DNA of 64,000 nt, taken from the NCBI RefSeq assembly GCF_031846445.1, contig NZ_JAVRHR010000003.1, forward strand, positions 186,001 through 250,000, in the 5' to 3' direction. The translations under genes were made by a program, and so were the position numbers. Under the pieces are notes generated by a model. It did not search any database and was not told where the DNA came from. It saw only the letters and a program-made list of their open reading frames with translations. Shown here piece after piece: positions 50,546 through 60,756 of the stretch (its first letter is position 1; every line of letters starts with the position of its first letter). This DNA is from Croceitalea rosinachiae. Its GTDB lineage: Bacteria; Bacteroidota; Bacteroidia; Flavobacteriales; Flavobacteriaceae.

Positions 50546-52027
50546 TTAATTTAAGCTAAAACTAGTTCCCTCTTTTCCATCTTTAAGCTGTACCCCTAGA
50601 GCTAACAATTCATCACGAATTTTATCAGAGGTTGTAAAGTCTTTATTTGCACGGGCATTGTTGCGAAGCTCAATCAATAGTTCTACTACCCCTGCAAGGG
50701 TATCAGAACCTCCTTCGGTAGCACTTTGGTTTTCAAGCCCTAAAACATCATAAATAAAACTATGCAAGGTTTTTTGAAAAAGCACCTTATCATTTGCTGT
50801 AATACTTTCCTTACCTTCTTTAATCAGGTTGATATGTTTGACCCCTTCAAAAAGATTAGCTATTAGAATTGGGGTATTAAAATCATCGTTCATGGCATCA
50901 TAACAATTCTGTTGCCAGACTGAGACATCAAAACTACTGTTAGTGGCAGTGTCAAGTCCTTCCAATGAATTTAGACCGTCCATTAAACGAAAATATCCTT
51001 TCTCTGAAGCCAACAACGCATCATTGCTTAAATCAAGAATACTCGTATAATGAGCCTGCATCATAAAAAAGCGAACTACAGAAGGATTAAATGCCTTACT
51101 CAAAATATTGTTTTCACCGCTAAAAATTTCATTTGGGAAAATATTATTGTCCGTAGATTTTGACATTTTCTTGCCATTCAAGGTCAGCATATTGGCATGT
51201 AACCAATAATTTACTGGGGAACTTCCATTGCATGCTTCGGCTTGAGCAATTTCACATTCATGGTGTGGAAATTTTAAATCCATTCCGCCACCATGAATAT
51301 CAAAGTTTTCGCCCAAATATTTAATGCTCATTGCGGTACATTCTAAATGCCAACCTGGGAAACCATCACCCCATGGCGAAGGCCATCTCATAATATGTTG
51401 TGGTTCTGCTTTTTTCCAAAGGGCAAAATCTTGAGGATTTCTTTTCTCATCTTGGGATGCAAGTGCTCTAGTATTGGCAATCATATCTTCCAATTTTCGG
51501 CCACTTAACTTGCCATAATCATTAGTCTCGTTGAATTTAATGACATCAAAATAGACGGAACCATTGATTTCATAAGCAATACCTTTGCTCAAAATTTCTT
51601 TGATAATTTCAATTTGCTCAATGATGTGACCGGTAGCCGTGGGTTCTATACTTGGCGGAAGCAAGTTGAATTTTTGTAGGGTTTCATGAAAATCAACCGT
51701 GTAGCGTTGAACCACTTCCATAGGTTCGATCTGTTCTAACTTTGCTTTTTTTGCAATCTTATCCTCACCATCATCAGCATCATTTTCTAAATGACCTGCA
51801 TCAGTAATATTTCGAACATATCTTACTTTAAAACCTAAATGCTTGAAGTACCTAAAAATCATGTCGAATGACATGAAAGTTCTGCAATTACCTAAATGCA
51901 CATTGCTATAAACTGTTGGGCCACAAACATACATGCCCACGTAACCTTCTTTTACAGGTTTGAAAATTTCTTTTTTCCCAGAAAGAGAGTTGGATACTTT
52001 TAAGACTTGGCTTTTAAATAATTGCAT
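50546..52027 (-). CDS. cysS: Cysteinyl-tRNA synthetase
   Basis: This 493-residue class I enzyme charges tRNA-Cys. The HIGH-type motif is VHLGNCRTF with the zinc Cys just before it in YVCGPTVY. The further zinc ligands lie in PGWHLECTAMS and HHECEIAQ. The KMSKS loop is KKMSKSTDN. The length is normal. Its start overlaps the folE stop by 1 bp. Confidence 0.97.
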   Translation of the reverse strand: MQLFKSQVLKVSNSLSGKKEIFKPVKEGYVGMYVCGPTVYSNVHLGNCRTFMSFDMIFRYFKHLGFKVRYVRNITDAGHLENDADDGEDKIAKKAKLEQIEPMEVVQRYTVDFHETLQKFNLLPPSIEPTATGHIIEQIEIIKEILSKGIAYEINGSVYFDVIKFNETNDYGKLSGRKLEDMIANTRALASQDEKRNPQDFALWKKAEPQHIMRWPSPWGDGFPGWHLECTAMSIKYLGENFDIHGGGMDLKFPHHECEIAQAEACNGSSPVNYWLHANMLTLNGKKMSKSTDNNIFPNEIFSGENNILSKAFNPSVVRFFMMQAHYTSILDLSNDALLASEKGYFRLMDGLNSLEGLDTATNSSFDVSVWQQNCYDAMNDDFNTPILIANLFEGVKHINLIKEGKESITANDKVLFQKTLHSFIYDVLGLENQSATEGGSDTLAGVVELLIELRNNARANKDFTTSDKIRDELLALGVQLKDGKEGTSFSLN

Positions 52028-52707
52028 TAAAATTCGGTATCAAGATTGATATAATCTAAGAATTCGCGTCTTACTTTTTCTTCTTTGAATTTACCACCAT
52101 ACTCTGCGGTAATGGTACTACTCTCGATATCGCGGATACCTCTTGAGTTGACGCAAAGATGCTTAGCGTCGATAACACAGGCCACATCTTCCGTCCCAAG
52201 CACCTGTTGCAATTCTTTTACAATTTGAATGTTTAAACGTTCCTGTACCTGAGGTCTTTTAGCAAAATAGTCAACAATACGATTCATTTTTGATAAGCCT
52301 ACTACAGTACCATTAGAGATGTATGCGACATGGGCTTTTCCAACAATAGGTAGTAAATGATGTTCGCAAGTGGAATATAAAGTAATGTTCTTTTCCACTA
52401 ACATTTCACCATACTTATACTTATTGTCAAAAGTAGATGACTTAGGTTTTCGCTTTGGATGGAGCCCTCCAAAAATTTCATTTACGTACATTTTGGCGAC
52501 TCTTTTTGGAGTACCTTTTAAGCTGTCATCATCTAAGTCAAGCCCTAAGGTCAGCATAATCTCCCTAACGTTTTCTTGAATGCGTTCTATTTTTTCGGAA
52601 TCACTTAACCCAAATGCATCAATCCTCATAGGGGTGTCTTGGGATGATCCAACATGCCCATCGCCCCGTTCTTCATATTGTTCTTCCAAAGTTTGCTCTA
52701 ATTTCAT
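52027..52707 (-). CDS. folE: GTP cyclohydrolase I
   Basis: This 226-residue enzyme makes dihydroneopterin triphosphate, the first step to folate. I chose the ATG at 52707 (MKLEQTLEEQYEERGDG) since the upstream extension is hydrophobic and atypical. Zinc and catalytic residues are in STCEHHLLPIVGKAHVAYI, with the later Cys in KHLCVNSRGI. Other marks are VGLSKMNRIVDYFAKRPQVQERL. It is first in the cysS-yidD-lgt run. Confidence 0.95.
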   Translation of the reverse strand: MKLEQTLEEQYEERGDGHVGSSQDTPMRIDAFGLSDSEKIERIQENVREIMLTLGLDLDDDSLKGTPKRVAKMYVNEIFGGLHPKRKPKSSTFDNKYKYGEMLVEKNITLYSTCEHHLLPIVGKAHVAYISNGTVVGLSKMNRIVDYFAKRPQVQERLNIQIVKELQQVLGTEDVACVIDAKHLCVNSRGIRDIESSTITAEYGGKFKEEKVRREFLDYINLDTEF

Positions 52708-52809
52708 TTCACATTTGATAAAGACAGCAAAGATATACATTAATGGTTTATTTAACATCTGAAATACTGGGTTTGACAACATAAATTATTGTTAAGGGAT
52801 AGTTGCTTT

Positions 52810-52817
52810 TATTTTTG
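52810..52817 (+). promoter_or_regulatory. -7 box before the first T9SS gene
   Basis: TATTTTTG lies 24 bp before the ATG, with TTG near 52790 as a -33 candidate. It matches TAnnTTTG. Confidence 0.55.
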
Positions 52818-52841
52818 CAATACCCGAATTAACAAGTACTT

Positions 52842-54641
52842 ATGTACAGGCACGTTCTATTTTTTCTTTTTTTCTCTACTGTCCAAGCTATAGTTTGGGG
52901 ACAAGTTTCACCTGAATGTACCAATGCAATCCCCATATGTTATAATACCCCAGTAAATGGTGGTACAAATGGCTATGGTTCTGATGATTTTAATGGAGCT
53001 GCTTCTAGCGGATGTTTGGAGCAAACCAACACTGGAGCGATAGAATCAAATTCGGCATGGTATCGATTTAGAACAAATGCATCTGGACAATTGGGTTTTA
53101 ATATAGGGCATGATGCTTCAGAGGATTGGGATTTTGCGCTTTATCAAGCCAATGATTGTAATAGTTTGGGCGAGCCTGTCCGCTGTAATTTTTTTGATAA
53201 TCGAGATGAAAATACTTTTATCGGTGTAGGGGAAGATCCTTCTGGCGATACGGATACATTACAATACACGGATTGGTTAATGGTACAACCAGGTCAAGAT
53301 TATTATCTTTTGATCAATAATTTTAGTGATGCAAATTCAGGATTTTCCATTCAGTTTTCTGGAGAAATTTTCAATACTAATCCATATGATGCCTTAGACT
53401 GCTCAATCGTAAATAATTTGTTGGGCCCACCGGTAGCTGCTTGTTCAAACGAAACAGTGCTTTTAGATGCAACGACTATTAATGCCTTGAGTTATGTTTG
53501 GTACCAAGATATTGGAAATGGTTACCAAGAGATAATAGGGGAGACAGATGCTATGTTTCAGCCCATACAAAGTGCAATGTATCGAGTTTTAGTAATTACA
53601 ACTGATGAACAAATCATAAGTGAAGTTCAAGTAGCTTTTTTACCTCCGCCGACAACAAATGTTATTGCTGATGAAATCACATGTGAAAATGAAATAGGAT
53701 TTGACCTTAGTGTTAAAGACGTCGAAGCTTTGGGGGGTCAAGACCCTAGTAATTATATAGTTGGATATTACTTATCTCAGTTGGATGCTGAAATGGGCAT
53801 TAATGAACTTTCCAAACAATATGTCACTGCTCAAGGGGTGCAAACCATTTACGTTAGAGTTTCATCAATTCAGAACCTGAACTGTTTTGATGCTTCAGAG
53901 CGTTTTGAACTTAATACTATTGCGTCACCAATACTCGGCGAAAATCAAGAAAGGTATTTATGTGATGACCTAATGAGCATTACTATTGGGGAGACTATTT
54001 TGAATGACAATTATCAATATTTATGGGATACCGGTGAAACTACTCCAAATATTACAGTTTCAGAACCGGCAACTTACGTTTTGACTGCTACTACATCCTT
54101 AGATAATGTTTTTTGCGTTAGAACTAGAACGTTTACGGTCATTAGAACACAACTTCCTGAAATTTCAGATGTACAAGTAGGTGAGTATGGATTTAGCAAT
54201 ACAGTAACAGTGGTTACTAATTTAGATGGAGATTTTGAATATCGCATTGATGATGGTGAATTTCAAAGCAGTGCAATTTTTGAAGGTATATTACCAGGAA
54301 ATCATACGGTTTATATGCGTGATTTGAGTGGATGTGGAGTTGATGGAGAAGAAATTGCGGTGATAGGGTATTTACCCTACTTTTCTCCAAATGGTGATGG
54401 TATAAATGATTATTGGCATATTATGGGAATAGAGCACCTGAATGAGCCCATTGTTTCCATTTTTGACCGTTATGGAAAACCATTGCATGTTTTAAATAAG
54501 GATAACCCAGACTGGAATGGCACACAAAATGGCGAGCAATTGCCTGGTTCAGATTACTGGTTTCAGCTCTCTTTTATTGATGGTAACGGTAATAGGGTAA
54601 AAGCTAAGTTCTTGAAAAATCACTTTTCGCTACGACGATGA
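52842..54641 (+). CDS. Secreted T9SS type B sorting-domain protein
   Basis: This 599-residue protein has a signal peptide (about 1-20, VWGQ). An N-terminal beta domain follows, with SPECTNAIPICYNTPVNGG and NSAWYRFRT and a DWDFALYQAND core. Ig-like repeats fill the middle. The C-terminal type IX sorting domain is YFSPNGDGINDYWHIMG, VSIFDRYGKPL, GSDYWFQLSF and KNHFSLRR (type B, gliding-motility-associated). It would be exported and attached to the surface. It shares its layout with the next gene. Confidence 0.88.
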   Translation: MYRHVLFFLFFSTVQAIVWGQVSPECTNAIPICYNTPVNGGTNGYGSDDFNGAASSGCLEQTNTGAIESNSAWYRFRTNASGQLGFNIGHDASEDWDFALYQANDCNSLGEPVRCNFFDNRDENTFIGVGEDPSGDTDTLQYTDWLMVQPGQDYYLLINNFSDANSGFSIQFSGEIFNTNPYDALDCSIVNNLLGPPVAACSNETVLLDATTINALSYVWYQDIGNGYQEIIGETDAMFQPIQSAMYRVLVITTDEQIISEVQVAFLPPPTTNVIADEITCENEIGFDLSVKDVEALGGQDPSNYIVGYYLSQLDAEMGINELSKQYVTAQGVQTIYVRVSSIQNLNCFDASERFELNTIASPILGENQERYLCDDLMSITIGETILNDNYQYLWDTGETTPNITVSEPATYVLTATTSLDNVFCVRTRTFTVIRTQLPEISDVQVGEYGFSNTVTVVTNLDGDFEYRIDDGEFQSSAIFEGILPGNHTVYMRDLSGCGVDGEEIAVIGYLPYFSPNGDGINDYWHIMGIEHLNEPIVSIFDRYGKPLHVLNKDNPDWNGTQNGEQLPGSDYWFQLSFIDGNGNRVKAKFLKNHFSLRR

Positions 54642-54750
54642 CCTAAGTTGTTTGCCAAATTATTTTGTGTATTTCATCGATCTTTTATGCACTTTATACT
54701 AAACAGGGTATTCCTTAAGTTATATACACGTAAGAATAGCCCCAAATTCT

Positions 54751-56205
54751 ATGCGAACACTATTTTGTGCTATCAGTTTTTTTCTTTTTTGTGCCGTTTT
54801 TAGTTTAAAAGCGCAGAACTCCCCTGATTGTAGAACAGCAATACCCGTATGTGCCGATGCCCCAATAATGGGAATAGCGGACGGAGGTGGTGATATTGAC
54901 GATTTTGATCCAGATGTCATACGGCAAACTGGCTGTCTAGAGAAAGGGAGCGTAGCCTCGGCTAACATTGAAAACAATACTTCTTGGTATGTGTTTAGAG
55001 CTGGTACCGATGGCCAAATTGGTTTTGATATCGAAGCGCTTCCTGTGGTTCCTGGCGGAGTTGTGACTTCTGAATGGGATTTTGCCTTATATGGACCATT
55101 TGACCAAACTATTGGTGATAACTTTTGTGCTGATATCAGTAATGGATCTGCACAGCCTATACGATGTAACTATGAGGTGAATGATACAAATTTCACTGGT
55201 CTTGGTACAAATCCTGAGAATGGACAATTGGGCGCACCAAATGTAACTGGAAGTCAAAATACGTATGACGAGTTTATTGATGTGATAGCAGGAGAGATAT
55301 ATTACTTACTTATCAATAACTTCAACACAAATTTTGATGGCAATGCAGAATCTTTTGAATTGACATTTACTGGTAACTCAGTTAATGCAAATCAAGACAC
55401 CGCCTTGGACTGTACTTTACGTGATGAATTTTTAGGGTTTGATATCATTGCCTGTGAAGATGACCCAGATATCGTTTTAAGTGCTTTAAATTCACCTGCG
55501 GGACCTAATATTACCAATATCACCTGGTCTGTTGATACAGATGATGACGGTACGATAGATACAGTATTGGCTACAGGTGCCGGCGAGATAGAATTGACAG
55601 TTACAAGTCCTAATTCAGGTCGATACTTTGTTTCCATTGAGACTACCTTTGGAGAAATAATTTCAGATGATATTCTTATTACCTTTTTTGGTGTACCAGT
55701 ATTACAAGAAGTTGTCATTATTGATGATTTAATTGTATCTGATGACCCAGATACCTATAACGTAGAAATTGTGGTAGACGGTGATGGAGATTATGAATAT
55801 GCCATAAATGATGGCGAATTTCAAGATGACCCTATTTTTCTAGATGTACCTCCAGGTATTAACACAGTGGTCATTAATGACAAGAACGGCTGTGGTGCTT
55901 CAGAACCGATTGAATTTGTAGTTGTAGGATATCCAAAATTCTTCACGCCTAATGGTGATGGAATTCATGATAATTGGAACGTTTTAGGAATAGATCAATT
56001 AATAAACCCCGCAATCTTTATTTTTGACCGTTACGGAAAGTTCATCAAACAGTTGGATGGAACTACCTTGGGTGGTTGGGACGGAACTTTTAATGGTACT
56101 GACCTACCCTCTTCAGATTACTGGTTCAGAATTGATTATGAACGTGATCAACAAACAGCAATAGTTGCTACCACTGTCAGAAATCATTTCTCTTTAGTAA
56201 GATAA
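54751..56205 (+). CDS. Secreted T9SS type B sorting-domain protein, paralogue
   Basis: This 484-residue protein has a signal peptide (about 1-21, SLKAQ) and the same N-terminal domain type (SPDCRTAIPVCADAPIMG, NTSWYVFRAGTDGQIGFD, EWDFALYGPFD). An acidic, Asp-rich middle follows (DDPDTYNVEIVVDGDGDYEYAINDGEF). The C-terminal sorting domain is FFTPNGDGIHDNWNVLG, IFDRYGKFI, SSDYWFRIDY and RNHFSLVR. It is shorter than its neighbour through loss of internal repeats. Confidence 0.87.
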   Translation: MRTLFCAISFFLFCAVFSLKAQNSPDCRTAIPVCADAPIMGIADGGGDIDDFDPDVIRQTGCLEKGSVASANIENNTSWYVFRAGTDGQIGFDIEALPVVPGGVVTSEWDFALYGPFDQTIGDNFCADISNGSAQPIRCNYEVNDTNFTGLGTNPENGQLGAPNVTGSQNTYDEFIDVIAGEIYYLLINNFNTNFDGNAESFELTFTGNSVNANQDTALDCTLRDEFLGFDIIACEDDPDIVLSALNSPAGPNITNITWSVDTDDDGTIDTVLATGAGEIELTVTSPNSGRYFVSIETTFGEIISDDILITFFGVPVLQEVVIIDDLIVSDDPDTYNVEIVVDGDGDYEYAINDGEFQDDPIFLDVPPGINTVVINDKNGCGASEPIEFVVVGYPKFFTPNGDGIHDNWNVLGIDQLINPAIFIFDRYGKFIKQLDGTTLGGWDGTFNGTDLPSSDYWFRIDYERDQQTAIVATTVRNHFSLVR

Positions 56206-56255
56206 AAAAAGACCAACTTATTGTTGGCCTTTAGAAATCATTTTTTTAGTTTTTT

Positions 56256-57758
56256 CTAGAATTTTAAGGTATACGATAAGGTGATATTGGTATTTACTTT
56301 ATCAACTAAAGCTGAATTAGAAATTCCGCTATCAAATAATAACTCATTAACCTCTTGTTCGGTTCTGTTTACTGCTAAATCTAATTTACTTCCACCAAAA
56401 TCGTAACCAATACCCGCAGAGTAACCTTCTAAATCGCCAATGATACCCTCAGTTTCATAGGGGCTTTCTTCAAAACGGTAACCACCTCTTAAACTTACTT
56501 TTTCAATTCGGTATTCACCACCGATTCTATACGTGCTCACAGCACCCAACTCATTAGCTATAAAATCATTCTCTGCTGAAAAACTTGGATCAGAATTGGG
56601 CCTTAGCTCCGCTTGCGACATATCTTGATAGCCATAATCAAAACTTAATAAACCGTCTTTTCCGAATATTACTGCCACACTACCCGTTAGTTTAGATGGT
56701 ATTTTGATACGATATTCTTCAAATAGGTTGACAATATTAAAATCAATAAAGTTAATATCGTCATCAGCCAAATCGGAGTTGATTCTTTGAGAGGTGTCAT
56801 CGGTTAAGTAATACCAAGTAGGCGATTGATAGCTACCACCAATTCTAATGTTATCATTTAATCTTGCTATTCCGCCAAGGCTAAATGAAAATCCGGTACC
56901 CTGTGTATGTAAAAAATTATCAAATGTTGTTCGTTGAATGGGTGAGCCCGCGTCATAACCAGTTTCATCAAAAAAAGTAACCTTATCATAAAAAACACTG
57001 TGAAAATTTAAAGATGCACCTAAATAAAGATTGTTTTGATACTGTCCAGCTAAATTGGCGGTAAACTTACTATTGTAACCATTTGTCGATTGACGAAATT
57101 GTTGATTGACACTTGAATACTCGGCATTGGAGATGTAGCTTGTTCCAGCTTGATTGGTTTCGTCTACTGGATTTATAACTCCTCCAAAATATCCTAAGAA
57201 GGCCTGTTGGTCCGCAAATCCCTGCTGCGCTCCGATTCTCAGATAAGCTTCTTCCAAAAACTCGTTTTGCCCCAGAAGTAAGTTCCCAAAAGGAATACCT
57301 TGTGCAAAATTGAGAAAGTAATTGTCAATACCTTGATTTGTATTACCAGAGGCGGAAATCTCATTATCAAAATTTTCAACTAGATCATAGTTAAGCCCCA
57401 ACGCTATTTTCTTCCATGGCGAATTTGGTGATTTAAATACAAATACCCCGCCAGCTTGATTAAACTCAAGAGAATTTAAATCTGCATTTTGAATGCTGTT
57501 ACCGTATGTGGCATCATTATTTCTATTGTAATTAGAACCACTTACAGTAAACTGGCTGTAATTAAAAACTGCAGAACCCGCTGGATTAATATTGAGAGAT
57601 GATAAATCTCCTCCTAGGGCTCCAAAAGCTCCTGACATGGCTTGAAATCTTGCAGTGCCTTGAAGATTTTCCGTGCCGTACCTTACAACATCATTAATAT
57701 TCTGTGCGCTGGCAAAAACACATACCATACCCACTATGAAAGTTAATATACTTCTCAT
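56256..57758 (-). CDS. OmpP1/FadL-like outer-membrane transport protein
   Basis: This 500-residue barrel protein has a signal peptide; I chose the ATG at 57758 (MRSILTFIVGMVCVFASAQ) over an upstream in-frame one that has no signal. Early motifs MSGAFGALGGDLSSLNINPAGSAVF match the OmpP1/FadL/TodX family, which moves hydrophobic compounds across the outer membrane. The chain ends in the aromatic ITLSYTLKF. The ligand is unknown. Confidence 0.82.
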   Translation of the reverse strand: MRSILTFIVGMVCVFASAQNINDVVRYGTENLQGTARFQAMSGAFGALGGDLSSLNINPAGSAVFNYSQFTVSGSNYNRNNDATYGNSIQNADLNSLEFNQAGGVFVFKSPNSPWKKIALGLNYDLVENFDNEISASGNTNQGIDNYFLNFAQGIPFGNLLLGQNEFLEEAYLRIGAQQGFADQQAFLGYFGGVINPVDETNQAGTSYISNAEYSSVNQQFRQSTNGYNSKFTANLAGQYQNNLYLGASLNFHSVFYDKVTFFDETGYDAGSPIQRTTFDNFLHTQGTGFSFSLGGIARLNDNIRIGGSYQSPTWYYLTDDTSQRINSDLADDDINFIDFNIVNLFEEYRIKIPSKLTGSVAVIFGKDGLLSFDYGYQDMSQAELRPNSDPSFSAENDFIANELGAVSTYRIGGEYRIEKVSLRGGYRFEESPYETEGIIGDLEGYSAGIGYDFGGSKLDLAVNRTEQEVNELLFDSGISNSALVDKVNTNITLSYTLKF

Positions 57759-57792
57759 TTTGTATTCTTTAAGATTGCAAATTAATTTGGAT

Positions 57793-59106
57793 TTAGTTTC
57801 GTCGTCCGCTGCTTCGTCCACCTGAAGACCTACTGCTCGAACGGCCACCAGAGCTCCTTACACCACCTGAACTTCGAGAGCTGCCACCAGAACTCCTAAA
57901 ACTTCCACTACTTCTTGAGCTTCTACTCCCTGAGCTCCGGTATCCTGAACTTCTGCCCGAAGATCTTGTGCCAGAACTTCTATAGCCCGAACTTCTTCCA
58001 GAAGACCTGCTGTAGTTGTTGCTTCTTGGTGCGGTGCGTGTAGAAGATTGATAGCTTCTTGAACTTCCGTAACCTGAGCTTCTATTCGTAGAAGTGCCGC
58101 TTCTATAACCACTTGTTCTAGGACTAGTGTTGCGATAAGTTTGACCACTTCTCGCAGAGCGGTTATAGTTTGGCACTGCTCGCGTACTTCTGCTGGTGCG
58201 ATAGCTTCGATTTCTAGCAATTGCATCAGCACTTATTGATCTTCCAGTATTTGTTCTTCCGCTGTATGTTCTAGAACTTCTTGTTGAAGCACTGCGAGAT
58301 ACCGCATTAGACCGCCCTACATTTGATCGTCCACTATTAGAGCGCAATCTTGATGTAGTGCCCCTAGAATCATTAAGTAAGTTTGATCTGCCTCTTAAGG
58401 CACTTGAGGCAAAGGTATTTCTTGTAGAAGCTCTCCTAGTTCTGTTAAAAGCTACATTTCTATTATAATATCCTCCATAAAAAGGCCTGTTCCAACCGTA
58501 GCCTCCCCAGCCCCAATTATTCCAGCCGTAACCTGCATAGCCCCAACCAAAACCTGCATTCCAACCAAAGCCACCGCCCCAGCCAAAGCGATTCCATCTC
58601 CACGGGTTATTCCAACCCCAACCCCAATTGTTCCAGCCCCATCCCCAGCCAAGGCCGCCGCCCCATAGCCAAGGATCATTCCACCCCCAATTGTTACCGT
58701 AAACATTAATGCTTAAATTAGTAGGATTGTCACCCCACCCAGGATTGCCCTCATAATTGTTATTGTAAGCAAAATAATCTGTTTGTTCTCCTAAAGGGAT
58801 AGAATCATTTTGAGCACCACTATAGTATCCATCTACATCGGTAAATATTTCAGAGTCTAGTATTTCATTATATTGATTGGCCTGTTCTCCAAAATAATCT
58901 CCATAAATATCACTTTCAAGCTTTTGGTTTTTGACTGCCTCAGCTGATTTTTTTTCAACAGAAACCGTTTGATTTCCATTGGAATAGATTCCATCATCAT
59001 CATAATAAGAAGCTTGTTGATATGACCCACATGATGCGAGTAAAATCGCGATTAAGGGTAATATGGCGACATACTGAAATTTTTGGCGGGGTAGAGAATG
59101 CTGCAT
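57793..59106 (-). CDS. Low-complexity Gly/Trp and Ser/Arg-rich lipoprotein
   Basis: The product has 437 residues from the ATG at 59106 (MQHSLPRQKFQYVAI...), which begins a lipoprotein signal (lipobox LLASC). An acidic Tyr-rich region is followed by a Gly/Trp/Asn tract (repeated GWGWNNWGWG-type units, about 145-215). A long basic Ser/Arg/Gly tail follows (repeated SSGYRSSG-type units). Database annotations sometimes mislabel such genes as prolyl-tRNA synthetase or vitellogenin because of position or composition. Neither is supported. It might be an adhesive surface protein. Confidence 0.75.
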   Translation of the reverse strand: MQHSLPRQKFQYVAILPLIAILLASCGSYQQASYYDDDGIYSNGNQTVSVEKKSAEAVKNQKLESDIYGDYFGEQANQYNEILDSEIFTDVDGYYSGAQNDSIPLGEQTDYFAYNNNYEGNPGWGDNPTNLSINVYGNNWGWNDPWLWGGGLGWGWGWNNWGWGWNNPWRWNRFGWGGGFGWNAGFGWGYAGYGWNNWGWGGYGWNRPFYGGYYNRNVAFNRTRRASTRNTFASSALRGRSNLLNDSRGTTSRLRSNSGRSNVGRSNAVSRSASTRSSRTYSGRTNTGRSISADAIARNRSYRTSRSTRAVPNYNRSARSGQTYRNTSPRTSGYRSGTSTNRSSGYGSSRSYQSSTRTAPRSNNYSRSSGRSSGYRSSGTRSSGRSSGYRSSGSRSSRSSGSFRSSGGSSRSSGGVRSSGGRSSSRSSGGRSSGRRN

Positions 59107-59156
59107 GTTTTTATTTTTATTGTTGAACATAGTAAAAATAGTTAGTTTTACCGCAC

Positions 59157-59164
59157 TATTTTTG
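59157..59164 (+). promoter_or_regulatory. -7 box of proS
   Basis: TATTTTTG lies 37 bp before the proS ATG and matches TAnnTTTG. Confidence 0.5.
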
Positions 59165-59201
59165 TTAATCAAGTCACAAGTTTTGTGCCAAACTACTTTT
59201 A

Positions 59202-60677
59202 ATGGGAAAAAAATTGACGAGCAGGGAAGAAGATTACTCCAAATGGTATAACGAACTTGTTGTTAAGGCAGATTTAGCCGAAAACTCTGGAGTACGGGGT
59301 TGTATGGTTATCAAACCTTACGGTTTTGCCATATGGGAGAAAATGCAAGCTGGATTGGACAAAATGTTCAAGGAAACTGGGCATGAAAATGCATACTTTC
59401 CCTTATTCATCCCTAAATCATACTTAAGCAAAGAAGCAAGCCATGTTGAAGGCTTTGCAAAAGAGTGCGCTGTTGTAACCCATTATCGACTTAAAAATGC
59501 AGAAGACGGAAGTGGAATCGTTGTTGATGAGGATGCCAAATTAGAAGAAGAACTTATTGTAAGACCTACTTCAGAAACCATCATTTGGGATACTTATAGA
59601 AAATGGATTCAATCATATCGTGACCTTCCCCTTTTAATAAATCAATGGGCGAATGTAGTGCGTTGGGAGATGCGTACACGTTTGTTCTTGCGAACTGCGG
59701 AGTTTTTATGGCAAGAGGGCCATACGGCACATGCAACGGAAAAAGAAGCTGTTGAAGAAGCAGATATGATTATGCATTTGTATGCTGATTTTGCTGAAAA
59801 TCATATGGCAGTACCGGTGATAAAAGGAACAAAAACGGAAAGCGAGCGATTTGCCGGCGCGGTAGAAACATATTGTATTGAAGCGCTTATGCAAGACGGT
59901 AAAGCTTTACAGGCCGGAACCTCGCATTTTTTAGGTCAGAATTTTGCTAAGGCGTTTGATGTAAAGTTTGCAAATAAAGAAGGAAAACAGGACTATGTTT
60001 GGGCAACTTCATGGGGAGTTTCGACACGATTAATGGGTGCTTTGATTATGACTCATAGTGATGATAATGGGTTGGTATTGCCTCCAAAACTGGCTCCGAT
60101 ACAAGTGGTCATTGTACCGATATATAAAGGGGAGGAACAATTGAATGCCATTACTGAAAAAGTAAATCCATTGGTCAAAGAATTGCGTTCAAAAGGAATT
60201 TCGGTAAAATTTGACAATCGTGATACGCACAAGCCGGGGTTTAAGTTCAACGAATATGAATTAAAAGGGGTGCCTGTACGATTGGCTATTGGACAACGTG
60301 ATTTGGAAAACGATACTTTTGAAGTGGCCAGACGTGATACCTTGGAGAAAGAAACGGTAGCAGCTGAGGCTATTATTGAAAAGATAACATCACTTTTAGA
60401 AGATATTCAAACGAACATTTATAGCAAAGCAAAGACCCATCAGCAATCTCATATCACTAATGTGGAGACTTATGAAGAGTTTAAGAAAGTGCTTGAAGAA
60501 AAAGGTGGTTTTGTAGCGGCACATTGGGACGGAACAATAGAAACAGAGGACAAAATTAAAACGGAAACAAAGGCCTCTATTCGTTGTATCCCTATAGACG
60601 TTATCGAAGAAGAAGGGAAGTGCATGGTGACTGGAAAACCATCATCTTTTAGAGTTCTTTTTGCAAAAGCATATTAG
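59202..60677 (+). CDS. proS: Prolyl-tRNA synthetase (archaeal/eukaryotic type)
   Basis: This 491-residue class II enzyme charges tRNA-Pro. Class II motifs appear as GVRGCMVIKPYGFAIWEKMQ, RPTSETIIWDTYRKWIQSYRDLP (motif 2 region with RWEMRTRLFLRTAEFLWQEGHTAH) and TSWGVSTRLMGALIMTHSD (motif 3). It lacks the editing insert of the E. coli type. It has the short C-terminal extension ending in RVLFAKAY, as in archaeal-type ProRS and as expected in Bacteroidota. Confidence 0.96.
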   Translation: MGKKLTSREEDYSKWYNELVVKADLAENSGVRGCMVIKPYGFAIWEKMQAGLDKMFKETGHENAYFPLFIPKSYLSKEASHVEGFAKECAVVTHYRLKNAEDGSGIVVDEDAKLEEELIVRPTSETIIWDTYRKWIQSYRDLPLLINQWANVVRWEMRTRLFLRTAEFLWQEGHTAHATEKEAVEEADMIMHLYADFAENHMAVPVIKGTKTESERFAGAVETYCIEALMQDGKALQAGTSHFLGQNFAKAFDVKFANKEGKQDYVWATSWGVSTRLMGALIMTHSDDNGLVLPPKLAPIQVVIVPIYKGEEQLNAITEKVNPLVKELRSKGISVKFDNRDTHKPGFKFNEYELKGVPVRLAIGQRDLENDTFEVARRDTLEKETVAAEAIIEKITSLLEDIQTNIYSKAKTHQQSHITNVETYEEFKKVLEEKGGFVAAHWDGTIETEDKIKTETKASIRCIPIDVIEEEGKCMVTGKPSSFRVLFAKAY

Positions 60678-60724
60678 TAAACCAAAAAATAATATTTAGG
60701 TATTGCAATACTTAAAAATAGTTG

Positions 60725-60732
60725 TATTTTTG
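60725..60732 (+). promoter_or_regulatory. -7 box of the tRNA-Glu operon
   Basis: TATTTTTG is followed by CATCC and lies 24 bp before the first tRNA-Glu. Confidence 0.55.
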
Positions 60733-60756
60733 CATCCGCAAATTATGCGACCCTAT

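Noticed and set aside
57858..58706. Overlapping ORFs in the low-complexity lipoprotein region
   Set aside because: They are frame-shadow products of the repetitive Gly/Trp and Ser/Arg codons and have no start signals.
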